This document shows positions 26,585-37,195 of a DNA stretch of 64,000 bases, in pieces; position 1 is the stretch's first letter; every line of letters starts with the position of its first letter. A model generated the notes under the pieces. That model was not told the origin of the DNA. It made no database searches and was given only the letters and a program-made list of their open reading frames with translations. The translations under genes and the position numbers were made by a program. The stretch is from Polyangia bacterium (GTDB lineage: Bacteria > Myxococcota_A > Polyangia > Nannocystales > Nannocystaceae): positions 281,058 to 345,057 of the forward strand of contig JAUHWG010000006.1 in assembly GCA_030424595.1 (NCBI GenBank), written 5' to 3'.

Positions 26585-27540
26585 AACGGATCTCCGAGCG
26601 CGACGCACTGGGTCGACTGGCAGGGATCGACGTCGCGGGCGGTGCAGAAGAAGACGTAGGTCGCGACGTCGAAGGTCGCCCCCTCGACGAAGTCGGGCAC
26701 GCCCTCTTGGATCACCCCGTCGGCGGGCGTGAACCACGGGCGGTCGGTGACGACGACCGAGAGGGTGTGGAAGCCCGGATCGAGCGCCGTGTCGGTGGCC
26801 CCGTTGCAGAAGTCGAAGTCCAGGTTCTCATTGCCGAGGCGGAGCTCGCGGAGGATCGGATCATGACGACCGATGGGCTCGTACTCGATGCTCGCCGCCA
26901 GCGGGATCGGCTCTTGCGGGTTGACGTAGGAGCGGTAGCGGACGAAGTTGTAGGGTCGGGAGTTGTTCGGATCGTAGTCGACCAAGAGCGCGGCGTAGAG
27001 CTCGTCGTAGCTGCCCTGGGCGTCCTCATCGCGGTCCTCGACGTAGATCGCGAAGTTCGGCCGCGCCTTGTCGTCCTTGCTCCCGGGCGGGCAGGCGCAG
27101 AAGAGGTACTCGCCGTCGCCCGCGTTGGGATCGAGGAAGTGGGGGAGGACCAGGGTCGTGTCGTCCGGGGGCGGCTGCGGGCACAGCTCCCCCTCGAACA
27201 TCGGGTCGAGATCGTCACAGGCCTGCTGCGCCTCGTCCGAGAGGCGCAGGGGCTCGACGATCCGCACCGGCGAGCGGTTGAGGATCGCCTCGTCGTTGAC
27301 GTTGATCTCGAAGTCGGGGATGACACAGCCGGCGGCCGGCGCTGTCATCAGCAGGAGCGCCGCTGCGATCCAGGTGCTGCGGCGGAGGCCGCTGCCACAG
27401 CCTGCGGGGCGAGAGGCGCGGTGGCGATCCCCGTGAGCGCCGGTTGTGGAGCCTCGGCCGGTCGAGCCCTGGCCGCGGCACGGGTCGTTGTGCGCGAGCC
27501 TCGCTGCAAAGCCTGCTGGACGCCGCGGCGTGGGGATCAT
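26581..27540 (-). CDS. Lipoprotein of unknown function
   Basis: 319 residues from the ATG complementary to 27538-27540, which overlaps the stop of the sigma54 activator gene (ATGA). Residues 1-55 are basic; the hydrophobic core STWIAAALLLMTAPAAGC ends in a lipobox, so the n-region is unusually long, and a later unrecognised start cannot be excluded. The mature part starts VIPDFEINVNDEAILN and is beta-rich with CPQPPPDD, LFCACPPGSKDDK and a terminal CTARDVDPCQSTQCVALG. I do not recognise the family. It shares its transcript with the next, larger lipoprotein, so the two may be partners at the outer membrane. Confidence 0.75.
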   Translation of the reverse strand: MIPTPRRPAGFAARLAHNDPCRGQGSTGRGSTTGAHGDRHRASRPAGCGSGLRRSTWIAAALLLMTAPAAGCVIPDFEINVNDEAILNRSPVRIVEPLRLSDEAQQACDDLDPMFEGELCPQPPPDDTTLVLPHFLDPNAGDGEYLFCACPPGSKDDKARPNFAIYVEDRDEDAQGSYDELYAALLVDYDPNNSRPYNFVRYRSYVNPQEPIPLAASIEYEPIGRHDPILRELRLGNENLDFDFCNGATDTALDPGFHTLSVVVTDRPWFTPADGVIQEGVPDFVEGATFDVATYVFFCTARDVDPCQSTQCVALGDPL

Positions 27541-29396
27541 TTCTTCGCTCTCTCTTCCTTCTCGAGGTGGCGGAAGATCGTCCGCGGGTCGACCCCGAGG
27601 TCCCGGGCCGTCTTGGTCCGGTTGCCGTTGTTGAGGGCCAAGACGCGGTTGATGTAGGAGCGCTGCCAGAGATCGCGGGCCTCGGTCAGCGGGACGATCT
27701 CGTCGTCAGCGTTGGTCACGTCGACGAAGGAAGAGCCGCTCGGATCCTCGCTCGGGACGGCGATCTCGAGGTCGAGATCGCGGGCGGTGAGGGTCGCCGA
27801 GTCGGCGAGCACCAGCGCCTTCTTGATGTGGTTTTCGAGCTGGCGGATGTTCCCCGGCCACTTGAAGCGCAGCAGCCCCTTGAGGGCGGAGGCGTCGAAG
27901 GCGTGGGCGGGATCGACGTCGGTGCGGCCGAAGTCCTTGGCGTAGCGGCCGACCAGATAGCGGGCGATCAGGAGGACGTCATCGCCGCGATCGCAGAGCG
28001 CCGGCAGGTGGACGTTGATGACGTTGAGGCGGTGGTAGAGGTCCTCGCGGAAGTTGCCGTCGGCGACCTCTTTTTGCAGGTCGCGGTTGGTCGCGGCGAT
28101 GATCCGGATGTCGAGCGCGATCGGCTTGTTCTCGCCGAGGCGCTGGACCGCCTGCTCCTGGAGGACCCGCAGGAGCTTGACCTGCATCGGCAGCGGCAGC
28201 TCGCCTATCTCGTCGAGGAAGATCGTGCCCTTGTTGGCCGCCTGGAACTTGCCGATGTGGTTGCTGACGGCGCCGGTGAAGGCCCCCTTGACGTGGCCGA
28301 AGAGCTCCGACTCGATCAGGTTCTCCGGGATCGCCCCGCAGTTGACCGTGATCATCGGCCCGCTCTTTCGCGGCGAACGCTCGTGGACCTCGCGGGCGAT
28401 CAGCTCCTTGCCGGTGCCGGTCTCGCCGGTGACGAGGACGGTGACGTCGATCCCGGCGACCCGCTCGACCCGCTTGTAGACCTCGATCATCTGCGGGCAC
28501 GAGCCGATGATCTGGCCGAAGCGGACGTTCTCCAGGCGCTCGGCGAGGCCCGCAGACTCGCTGCGCAGCTCGTTGAGCACCTTGGCGCTCTTGATGAAGA
28601 GCGCGGCCTGGGCGGCGAAGACCTTGAGGATCTCGAGGTCGGTGTTGTTGAAGAGGGCGACCGCGTTGTCGTTGCCTACGTAGATGAGGCCGAGGAGCTC
28701 GCCGCGGACGATCAGCGGCACACACATCACGCTCGAGAGCTTGAGCGCGATCACCGAGAGGCTGTTGTTGAAGCGCTGATCGGTCAGGGCGTCGCTGATG
28801 ATCTGCGGCTTCCGGCTCGCGATCACCTCGCGGATGATGTTGTCGGAGAGGAGCTTCTCGGGGTCGTCGACGGCCTGGCGGTCGAGGTGGCGGGCGACCC
28901 GGATCGAGTAGCTGGCGTCGTCCTCGGCGAGGACGAGGAAGCCCTTGCGGGCGCGGGTGAGGGCGACGACCTGATCGATGAGCTCGCTGAGGAGGTCGTC
29001 GAGGTCGCCGGTCGGCCGCAGGAGGAGCTCGGAGAAGCTCTGGAGGCGCTGCATCGCCTCGATCTCCTGCTTGGCGGTGTCGGCCTGGCTCACGCTCGGC
29101 TCGGGGGCGTCGACCGCCGAGAAGATGATCTCTTGGCCGCCGATCGTCACGACGTCGCCGTGCTTGAGCTCGTGCGAGCGGGTCTTCTTGCCGCGGACGT
29201 AGAAGACGTTCGCCCGGGCGGTCGACTCGAGGACAAATCGACCTGGCTCATGGGTCAGGGTGCAGTGGGTGTCCGCGATCTCGTCGCCGGCGAGGACCAG
29301 GTGGCATTCGGGCGAGGAGCCGAGGGCGATCAGGCGCTTGTGCAGCGAAAAGCGCTGAGTTGTGCCGTCTGGGCCCGTAAACTGCAGGTGTGGCAT
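27537..29396 (-). CDS. Sigma54-dependent activator with FHA, GAF, AAA+ and Fis-type HTH
   Basis: 619 residues, ATG start. Residues 1-95 form an FHA domain (LIALGSSPECHLVLAGDEIADTHCTL...HELKHGDVVTIGGQEIIF), which reads phosphothreonine peptides. A GAF domain follows (about 125-275, LIDQVVALTRARKGFLVL ... CVPLIVRGELLGLIYVGN). The AAA+ core (about 300-540) has Walker A GETGTGKE, GAFTGA (needed to touch sigma54), Walker B GTIFLDEIGE and FREDLYHRLNV. The C-terminal HTH is NRTKTARDLGVDPRTIFRHL. In myxobacteria this architecture links Ser/Thr kinase signals to sigma54 promoters. Its stop overlaps the lipoprotein start downstream and it follows the secreted-protein gene by 12 bp, so it may sit in its own regulon. 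Confidence 0.93.
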   Translation of the reverse strand: MPHLQFTGPDGTTQRFSLHKRLIALGSSPECHLVLAGDEIADTHCTLTHEPGRFVLESTARANVFYVRGKKTRSHELKHGDVVTIGGQEIIFSAVDAPEPSVSQADTAKQEIEAMQRLQSFSELLLRPTGDLDDLLSELIDQVVALTRARKGFLVLAEDDASYSIRVARHLDRQAVDDPEKLLSDNIIREVIASRKPQIISDALTDQRFNNSLSVIALKLSSVMCVPLIVRGELLGLIYVGNDNAVALFNNTDLEILKVFAAQAALFIKSAKVLNELRSESAGLAERLENVRFGQIIGSCPQMIEVYKRVERVAGIDVTVLVTGETGTGKELIAREVHERSPRKSGPMITVNCGAIPENLIESELFGHVKGAFTGAVSNHIGKFQAANKGTIFLDEIGELPLPMQVKLLRVLQEQAVQRLGENKPIALDIRIIAATNRDLQKEVADGNFREDLYHRLNVINVHLPALCDRGDDVLLIARYLVGRYAKDFGRTDVDPAHAFDASALKGLLRFKWPGNIRQLENHIKKALVLADSATLTARDLDLEIAVPSEDPSGSSFVDVTNADDEIVPLTEARDLWQRSYINRVLALNNGNRTKTARDLGVDPRTIFRHLEKEERAKK

Positions 29397-29408
29397 GACG
29401 AGGTGGCC

Positions 29409-30482
29409 TTAGAAACGGAGCGTGAACCCGGCCCCGCCACCACCCGGGAAGATGGCGGGGTAGGGCCGGGCTTGGAGGTTATCACGGGTGCGCTTGGCCG
29501 ATTGGCGCGGCTTGCGGGGCGTCCTGACCGGCGGCGCGTCGTTCTCCGGCTCGGCCTCGAGATCTTTGCGCTTGATCCGCTCGGTCTTGACCGTGACGTA
29601 CTGCTGGAACGTGACCTGGGCGATGATGACGTCGAGGGCCATCAAGCCGATAAAGGCGACGCCGAAGCCGGTCTCGAAGTTGCGTCGGAGCACCAGCGCG
29701 TCGCGGTCCGGGGCGTTGCAGTCGAGCGAGCCGCGGGAGAAGCCGGCGGTCCGCGTGCACTGGGTGCTGCGGTAGAGCAAGAGGCCGAGGCCGACGCCGC
29801 CGGTGACCGCCTCAGCGGCGAGGAAGGCGGCGCCGAGGCCCTTACGGCCGTTGTAGAAGTGGCCGATCCCGAAGGGGAGGAGGGCGATCGCTCGGTTGCG
29901 AGCGACCTTCTCGCGGACCTCGACCTCCTGGTTGCCGAAGGCCCGCTTTAGCGACTCGTGGTCGCCCTTGAGGCGAGCGTGGCGGACGCTGAGATCGTCG
30001 AGGTCGGCGTCGCAGGAGGCGCGCTCGGCGAGGCACTCGTCGAGCTTGGTCCGCTCGTACTGCTCGCGGAGCTGGTTGTAGAGATCGTAGAGGGGTTTGC
30101 CGTGGGTGTCCGGCGGCGGTCGCCAGTCGGGATCCGCGTCGAAGAGCCGGCTGATGTACGACATCGCCAGCTGGGTGCGGATCTGCGGGTCCAGGCTCTC
30201 GTCGAGGAGCGTCGCGTCCGCCAGGTAGCGCAGGGCGGTCTCGGCGAGGAGCGGGTCGCTGAGGGTCCGGCCGCCGGCGATCAGCGGCTCCAGGAGCGAG
30301 CGGACGCTGACCCAGTCGCCGGAGGCCCAGTGCTTGAGGGCAGCGCCGACCGCCTCACTCTCGTCGGTGCCCGGCTCTGCGCGCGACTTGGCGGCGGGGC
30401 GGCTCGGGGCGGCCTCCAGCGCGGCGGGAGCGGCCAGCGCGAGCACAAGCGTGCTGGTGGTGAGGAGGCTGCGGATCGTCAC
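29409..30482 (-). CDS. Exported protein with C-terminal membrane segments, unknown function
   Basis: 357 residues, GTG start. A Sec signal peptide (SLLTTSTLVLALAAPAALEA) is followed by a helical 150-residue region (ALKHWASGDWVSVRSLLEPLIAGG ... YDLYNQLREQYERTKLDECLAERASCDADLDDL) with TPR-like character and a coiled-coil part. Two hydrophobic segments near 200-290 (GIGHFYNGRKGLGAAFLAAEAVTGGVGLGLLL and GFGVAFIGLMALDVIIAQ) resemble the P13/DUF5683 type inner-membrane fold, and a basic tail follows. First gene of the run leading into the sigma54 activator (12-bp gap). Function not known; a role in sensing or assembling envelope structures would be only a guess. Confidence 0.7.
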   Translation of the reverse strand: MTIRSLLTTSTLVLALAAPAALEAAPSRPAAKSRAEPGTDESEAVGAALKHWASGDWVSVRSLLEPLIAGGRTLSDPLLAETALRYLADATLLDESLDPQIRTQLAMSYISRLFDADPDWRPPPDTHGKPLYDLYNQLREQYERTKLDECLAERASCDADLDDLSVRHARLKGDHESLKRAFGNQEVEVREKVARNRAIALLPFGIGHFYNGRKGLGAAFLAAEAVTGGVGLGLLLYRSTQCTRTAGFSRGSLDCNAPDRDALVLRRNFETGFGVAFIGLMALDVIIAQVTFQQYVTVKTERIKRKDLEAEPENDAPPVRTPRKPRQSAKRTRDNLQARPYPAIFPGGGGAGFTLRF

Positions 30483-30556
30483 CCTCGAGGCTTCACGAGT
30501 GGAAGGCGCAGACTAGCCGAAAAGTCCCTCTGTGTGGGCGCGCGATCGCGCAGGCC

Positions 30557-30709
30557 TCACGGGGGAGGCGCTCCGTCGCAGCAGCCGCAGTGCGGCTCCA
30601 GATCGACGTCGATCCGGTTTGCCCCAGGCTGGATCGAGATCCGCTGGAGCCTGGGCTGGTAGCCGGAGGACTTGAAGCGCAGCTCGACGGTGGCCAGGTC
30701 GCGCTCCAT
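30557..30709 (-). pseudogene. Duplicated 3' end of kinase 3 (50-codon open frame)
   Basis: Downstream of kinase 3 lies a second copy of its last 100 bp. Positions 30608-30711 match 30790-30893 at 84 of 104 bases by hand count, with no gaps, offset 182 bp and therefore in another frame. The copy has its own ATG (30709) and stop and reads MERDLATVELRFKSSGY.P...RISIQPGAN.IDVDLEPH then CGCCDGAPPP. The changes are mostly conservative at the protein level, hinting that it is or was translated, either as a small protein or as a second C-terminal motif of a longer kinase before a frame disruption. Confidence 0.7.
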
Positions 30710-30762
30710 CGGCAGGGCAGGGCTGCAGGGCAGGGCTGCAGGGCTCTGGGGGCCGAGGGGGC

Positions 30763-32610
30763 TCAGTCGCTGTGGGCCTTGAGGTCGAGGTCGATCTGGT
30801 TCGCCCCAGGCTGGATCGACACGCGCTCGACCTTCGGCGCGTAGCCGGAGGACTTGAAGCGGAGCTTGATGTAGACCTGGTCGAGGTCCATCGGGATCTC
30901 CGGGAAGCTGACGCCGTCGCCGATGAGGTGAGGCTTGGCGTCGGGGCAGGGCGGGCCGCTCACACACTCCGCGGTGGTGTGGGGCGGCGCGCCGCGAAAG
31001 CGGAGGACCGCGCCCTTGCGCTGGGCGGGGAACTGGACGGCGCCGGCGAGGCAGGCCTCGCGGGCGATCGTCTTGTAGCCGTAGTAGCGGGGGCCGGTGA
31101 GGTTGACCGTCACCTTGTCGCCGGCGAAGGAGATCTCGTGCTGGAGCGAGGCTATCGGCTCCTTCTTGCCCTCGTACTTGAGGTTGTAGGACCTGGCGAC
31201 CGCGGGGGGGATGCCGCTGATGTTGAGGGTGCAGGTCGCGTTCTTCTGGACCGGCGCGGTCACCTTCACGGGGCGGACAGAGGGACGCTTGCCGCCGCCG
31301 CCGGTCGTCGGCGCGGCGTCGCCGGTCGCGCCCGCCTTGCTCGGGCCGATGGCGTCCTCGATCGGCTTGGTGACCACCGCGTTGGGGACGATCGGCTGGG
31401 TGCCCAGGGGCTTGCCTGCGCCGAGCGGGGTCGTGCTCTCGTCGCCGGCCATCGACTTCGGATCGTCGGGGAGGCTGGTCGCTAGGAGGACCCCCGCGGC
31501 GACCAGGCCGAAGCCCGCCGCCGCCGCGCCGATGACCGCGAGGGTCCGGATCCGGCGCTCCCGTCGGCGGAGACGGCCGAGCAGAGAGATGGCCTCGGTG
31601 TTGTCGGGAGAGAGCTCCAGGACCCGCCCGAGGAGGCGGATCGACCGCGCGCTTTGGTTCTTCCGCATCGCCGAGGAGGCCCGCTCCATCAGCGCCGCGC
31701 AGACCCTTTGGTTGAGCTGCGCGGTGTACTGCTCCTCGGCCTGGAAGTAGGCCATCACCTCGGCTTGGGTCGCCGGGACGTCGGCCTCCGCGAGGTAGGC
31801 GGCGAGCTCGTCGGCGAGCTCCTGGGCGGTCTGGAAGCGCTGATCGGGGTCGCGCGCGAGGGCCCGATCGATGATCGCCTCGAGGGCGTCGTCGACGAGC
31901 GAGCAGATCGACGAGGGCGGCGGGTAGCTGGCGTCGGCGATCTTGCTCAGCACCTCGTGGGGGTTGCGGCCGGAGAAGGGCAGCATCCCGGTGGCGAGCT
32001 GGTAGAGCATGATGCCGACCGAGAAGAGGTCGGTGCGGGCGTCGACAGGACGCCCGCTGATCAGCTCCGGGGCCATGTAGGCCGGGGAGCCGAGGAGCTG
32101 GCCGGTCATCGTCAGCTTCTGGTGGTCGATGATCTGGGCGATCCCGAAGTCCATCAGCTTCATGCAGCCGTCGCGCCGGATCATCACGTTCTCGGGCTTG
32201 ATGTCGCGGTGGACGACGTCGAAGTCGTGGGCGTGGGAGAGGGCGGCGCAGAGGCGGTGGATAAGGAGGGCGGCGAGGATCGGGTGGGGCCGCCACCTCT
32301 CGTCGAGCCATTGCCGGAGCGTGACCCCGTGGATGAACTCGGTGACGAGGTAGCTCTCGACCGCGTCCTCGCCGGAGTAGTCGAAGATCTCGAGGATGTT
32401 CTCGTGGCGGAGCTTGGCGACCGTGATCGCCTCGCGCCGCAGGCGGAGCCTTGACTCCTCGCGATCGGCGAGGTGAGGGTGGAGGACCTTGACCGCGACC
32501 TCACGCTCGAGAACGGTGTCGCGGCCGCGGTAGACCACCGCCATGCCGCCGTGACCCACCTCGGCCTGGATCTCGTACTTATCCAGCCTGCTTCCGACGA
32601 GTGTGGGCAT
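30763..32610 (-). CDS. Membrane Ser/Thr protein kinase (kinase 3)
   Basis: About 615 residues from ATG 32610 (MPTLVGSRLDKYEI); the longer frame adds 21 residues of unlikely leader. Kinase domain 10-275: VGHGGMAVVYRGRD, VAVKVLHPHL, DVVHRDIKPENVM, MDFGIAQI, GSPAYMAPE. A helical, possibly TPR-like stretch (ALMERASSAMRKNQSARSIRLLGRVLELSPDNTEAISLLGRL) precedes a membrane helix (TLAVIGAAAAGFGLVAAGVLLATSL, about 354-378). The extracytoplasmic part contains a Cys-containing beta region (NATCTLNISGIPPAV) and ends with LRFKSSGYAPKVERVSIQPG, whose coding sequence is duplicated downstream. Divergent from the acyl-CoA ligase. Likely a receptor kinase; ligand and targets unknown. Confidence 0.9.
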   Translation of the reverse strand: MPTLVGSRLDKYEIQAEVGHGGMAVVYRGRDTVLEREVAVKVLHPHLADREESRLRLRREAITVAKLRHENILEIFDYSGEDAVESYLVTEFIHGVTLRQWLDERWRPHPILAALLIHRLCAALSHAHDFDVVHRDIKPENVMIRRDGCMKLMDFGIAQIIDHQKLTMTGQLLGSPAYMAPELISGRPVDARTDLFSVGIMLYQLATGMLPFSGRNPHEVLSKIADASYPPPSSICSLVDDALEAIIDRALARDPDQRFQTAQELADELAAYLAEADVPATQAEVMAYFQAEEQYTAQLNQRVCAALMERASSAMRKNQSARSIRLLGRVLELSPDNTEAISLLGRLRRRERRIRTLAVIGAAAAGFGLVAAGVLLATSLPDDPKSMAGDESTTPLGAGKPLGTQPIVPNAVVTKPIEDAIGPSKAGATGDAAPTTGGGGKRPSVRPVKVTAPVQKNATCTLNISGIPPAVARSYNLKYEGKKEPIASLQHEISFAGDKVTVNLTGPRYYGYKTIAREACLAGAVQFPAQRKGAVLRFRGAPPHTTAECVSGPPCPDAKPHLIGDGVSFPEIPMDLDQVYIKLRFKSSGYAPKVERVSIQPGANQIDLDLKAHSD

Positions 32611-32882
32611 CCATGGGTCCTGCGGGCGGGCGGCTGCGAGCGCCGCCGGGGCCTTCGCCCGACGATGGCACAAGCCTTACTACAAATCGCCGGGCCTGGG
32701 GCGACCGCGAGGGGTACAGACCCCAACGACACTGCTTAGACACCGCTTTTGGCGCCCGTTGCCGGCCGCGCGGTGAACGCGATTATCGCGCGGCTCGGTC
32801 TGCTGGCGGAAAGTGCGCCTCCCACAACAAGGGGGCCGACAAGGGGGCCTGTGCTGTGCTAGTCGGGAAACCCTGCTGGATC

Positions 32883-34769
<1,887 letters not shown>

Positions 34770-34822
34770 GAGCCCGCTATTCCCGCTTCTCGCGGCGATC
34801 CGCGGCCATCCAAAAAATACCC

Positions 34823-34850
34823 TTGACCCGCGGCCCGATCCCGCGATACC
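34823..34850 (+). promoter_or_regulatory. Promoter of tRNA-Val
   Basis: TTGACC at 34823-34828 (5 of 6 to consensus) and a -10-like GATACC at 34845-34850 with a 16-bp spacer. The tRNA begins about 27 nt past the presumed start. The -10 is weak. Confidence 0.5.
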
Positions 34851-34883
34851 TACCCGCTCCGCCCTGGGGGCGAAATCTAGCTT

Positions 34884-34955
34884 AGGACCGTAGCTCAGGG
34901 GTAGAGCGCTACATTGACACTGTAGAGGTCGGCGGTTCGAAACCGCCCGGTCCTA
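34884..34955 (+). tRNA. tRNA-Val (GAC)
   Basis: Complete cloverleaf: acceptor aggaccg / cggtcct, D arm gctc..gagc, anticodon stem ctaca / tgtag with loop ttGACac, five-base variable loop, T arm ggcgg-ttcgaaa-ccgcc, discriminator A. The 3' CCA is not encoded. Anticodon GAC reads GUC and GUU valine codons. Confidence 0.97.
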
Positions 34956-34959
34956 ACCG

Positions 34960-34993
34960 AAGAGGCTCAGAGTTCACGCTCTGGGCCTCTTTC
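34960..34993 (+). terminator. Rho-independent terminator after tRNA-Val
   Basis: Stem 34960-34972 with 34979-34991 (aagaggctcagag / ctctgggcctctt, one G-T pair), 6-nt loop, then ttctc. Begins 4 nt after the tRNA. Confidence 0.8.
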
Positions 34994-35016
34994 TCGTTCT
35001 CCGAGCACCTACCTCC

Positions 35017-35064
35017 AGGCTCACCGTCAGGCTCACCGTCAGGCTCACCGTCAGGCTCACCTTC
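35017..35064 (+). repeat. 12-bp tandem repeat x4
   Basis: Four copies of aggctcaccgtc (last copy one base different) in the gap between tRNA-Val and thrS. Confidence 0.95.
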
Positions 35065-35185
35065 AGGGGAGTGCGGGGGGTCCTGGACAGGCATCGGCCC
35101 GCGCCCCGTCTGGGAAGAGCACGGTGCCCAAGCCATCGAGCGCCGAGCACCTCAGCGCCTGCGACCCCGGCTCACCCTCATCAGG

Positions 35186-35215
35186 AGGATCAGGATCAGG
35201 ATCAGGATCAGGATC
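35186..35215 (+). repeat. 6-bp tandem repeat (aggatc)5
   Basis: Five exact hexamers, 115 bp before the thrS start; each contains GATC. Apart from this and the 12-bp repeat, the 34994-35330 gap shows no gene. Confidence 0.95.
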
Positions 35216-35330
35216 AGGAGGAGGAGAGAGCGCTGGCCAAGAGAGGCAAGGGCCGATCCCGCCGGATGTGAGGCGAGGGCGCCTCGTCCCGCGTGACAGG
35301 CGGCCGCGGCGACGGTAGATCTCCCGGGCG

Positions 35331-37100
35331 ATGTCCGAGCACGAGCACGAGATCCGGCACATGATCGATTCCAGCGTCCCCGAGCTGTCGCCGCTGGAGA
35401 CGATCCGGCACAGCGCCGCCCACGTCATGGCCGACGCGATCAAGCGCCTGTGGCCCGACGCCAAGCTGGCCTTCGGCCCGCACACCGAGGACGGCTTCTA
35501 CTACGACATCGAGATGGAGCACCGCCTCGTCCCCGAGGACTTCGAGGCGATCGAGGCGGAGATGGCCAAGGTCACCGCGAGCAAGGCCCCCTTCGTCCGC
35601 GAGGAGATCACCCGCGGCGACGCGATCGCCCTCTTCACCGAGATGGGGGAGACCCTCAAGGTCGAGGCGATCGACGCGATCCCTGGGGACGCGACCCTCA
35701 CCCTCTACCGCAGCGGCGACTTCGTCGACCTCTGCCGCGGCCCGCACGTCGAGCATACCGGCTGGATCAAGGCCTTTAAGGTCATGAGCATCGCCGGCGC
35801 CTACTGGCGGGGGGACGAGACCCGGCCGATGCTCCAGCGGGTCTACGGCACCGCCTTCGGCGATCGGAAGGCGCTCAAGCTCCACCTCAAGATGATCGAA
35901 GAGGCGAAGAAGCGCGATCACCGGAAGGTCGGCAAGGAGCTCGGGCTCTTCATCTTCGACCCCATCGCCCCCGCCAGCCCCTTCTTCACCGGCAAGGGGG
36001 CGACCGTCTACAACCTGCTCCAGACCTACGTGCGAGGGCTCTACGCCCGCTTTGGCTACGAGGAGATCATCACCCCGCAGATCTTCGACATGGAGCTCTT
36101 CCACACGAGCGGCCACTACCAGCACTACAAGGACAACATGTTCATCTGCGACATCGACGAGCGCGAGTTCGGGGTGAAGCCGATGAACTGTCCCGGGCAC
36201 TGCGTGCTCTTCCGGCACACCCGCCGCTCCTACCGCGAGCTGCCGCTGCGCCTCGCCGACTTCGGCCGCCTCCACCGCTACGAGCGGGCCGGCGTCACCC
36301 ACGGCCTGACCCGCGTGCGCAGCTTCTGCCAGGACGACGCCCACATCTTCTGCCGCCCCGATCAGGTCGAGCAGGAGATCGCCGGGGTGACGGCGATGAT
36401 CCTCGAGTGCTACCGCACCTTCGGCTTTGAGGAGCTGGAGATCGAGATCAGCACCCGCCCGGAGTCGTTCCTCGGCGAGGCTGCGACCTGGGACGCCGCC
36501 GAGGCGGCGCTCAAGGCTGCGCTCGACTCCCAGGGGCTCAAGTACGTCATCAACGAGGGCGACGGCGCCTTCTACGGCCCCAAGATCGACTTCCAGGTCC
36601 GCGACGCGCTGCGCCGCTCGTGGCAGCTCGGGACGATCCAGCTCGACTTCCAGCTCCCCGAGCGCTTTGGCCTCGAGTTCGTCGACGAGGGGGACGGCCG
36701 GAGCCGCCCTGTGATGATCCACCGGGCGATGCTCGGATCCCTGGAGCGCTTCTTCGGCGTCTATCTCGAGCACGTGGGCGGCAAGTTCCCGACCTGGCTG
36801 GCGCCGGTCCAAGTGAGCATTCTTCCGATCTCCGACCGCCATCACGCCTGGTCCGAGGAGGTCGCCGCCGCCCTCCGAGCTCGGGGGATCCGGGTCGAGC
36901 TCGACCTCCGCAGCGAGAAGCTCGGGCTCAAGATCCGCGGCGCTACCCTGCAACGGGTGCCGATCATGCTGGTCTTGGGGGACAAAGAGGTGGAGGCCCG
37001 CGGGGTCGCTGCGCGGACCCGCGACGGCAAGACGGGCGACCTCGAGACCCTGGAGGCCTTCGTCACCCGGCTCGCCGAAGAAGCTTCGATCCCCGCTTGA
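35331..37100 (+). CDS. thrS: Threonyl-tRNA synthetase, lacking the N-terminal TGS domain
   Basis: Charges tRNA-Thr. 589 residues from ATG 35331. Editing (SAD) domain: HSAAHVMADAIKRLWPD (HxxxH) and DFVDLCRGPHVEHTG (Cys/His). Catalytic core: VKPMNCPGHCVLF (zinc Cys), RLHRYERAGVTHGLTRVRSFCQDDAHIF (motif 2 and zinc His), RPVMIHRAMLGSLERFFG (motif 3, zinc His), and the anticodon domain ending ILPISDRHHAWSEEVAAALRARGI. Full-length bacterial enzymes are about 640 residues with a 60-residue TGS domain; here the protein begins about 25 residues before the SAD domain and I find no TGS in the upstream frame. It precedes infC, the usual order. Confidence 0.95.
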   Translation: MSEHEHEIRHMIDSSVPELSPLETIRHSAAHVMADAIKRLWPDAKLAFGPHTEDGFYYDIEMEHRLVPEDFEAIEAEMAKVTASKAPFVREEITRGDAIALFTEMGETLKVEAIDAIPGDATLTLYRSGDFVDLCRGPHVEHTGWIKAFKVMSIAGAYWRGDETRPMLQRVYGTAFGDRKALKLHLKMIEEAKKRDHRKVGKELGLFIFDPIAPASPFFTGKGATVYNLLQTYVRGLYARFGYEEIITPQIFDMELFHTSGHYQHYKDNMFICDIDEREFGVKPMNCPGHCVLFRHTRRSYRELPLRLADFGRLHRYERAGVTHGLTRVRSFCQDDAHIFCRPDQVEQEIAGVTAMILECYRTFGFEELEIEISTRPESFLGEAATWDAAEAALKAALDSQGLKYVINEGDGAFYGPKIDFQVRDALRRSWQLGTIQLDFQLPERFGLEFVDEGDGRSRPVMIHRAMLGSLERFFGVYLEHVGGKFPTWLAPVQVSILPISDRHHAWSEEVAAALRARGIRVELDLRSEKLGLKIRGATLQRVPIMLVLGDKEVEARGVAARTRDGKTGDLETLEAFVTRLAEEASIPA

Positions 37101-37195
37101 CGGTTCGCTGTCAATTTCAGCAAACTCAGGCGCGATGACGAGAGCCCGCTTGGGATCTCGTCGTCAACATTTGTCTCCTACAGGAAGTTCGACTC

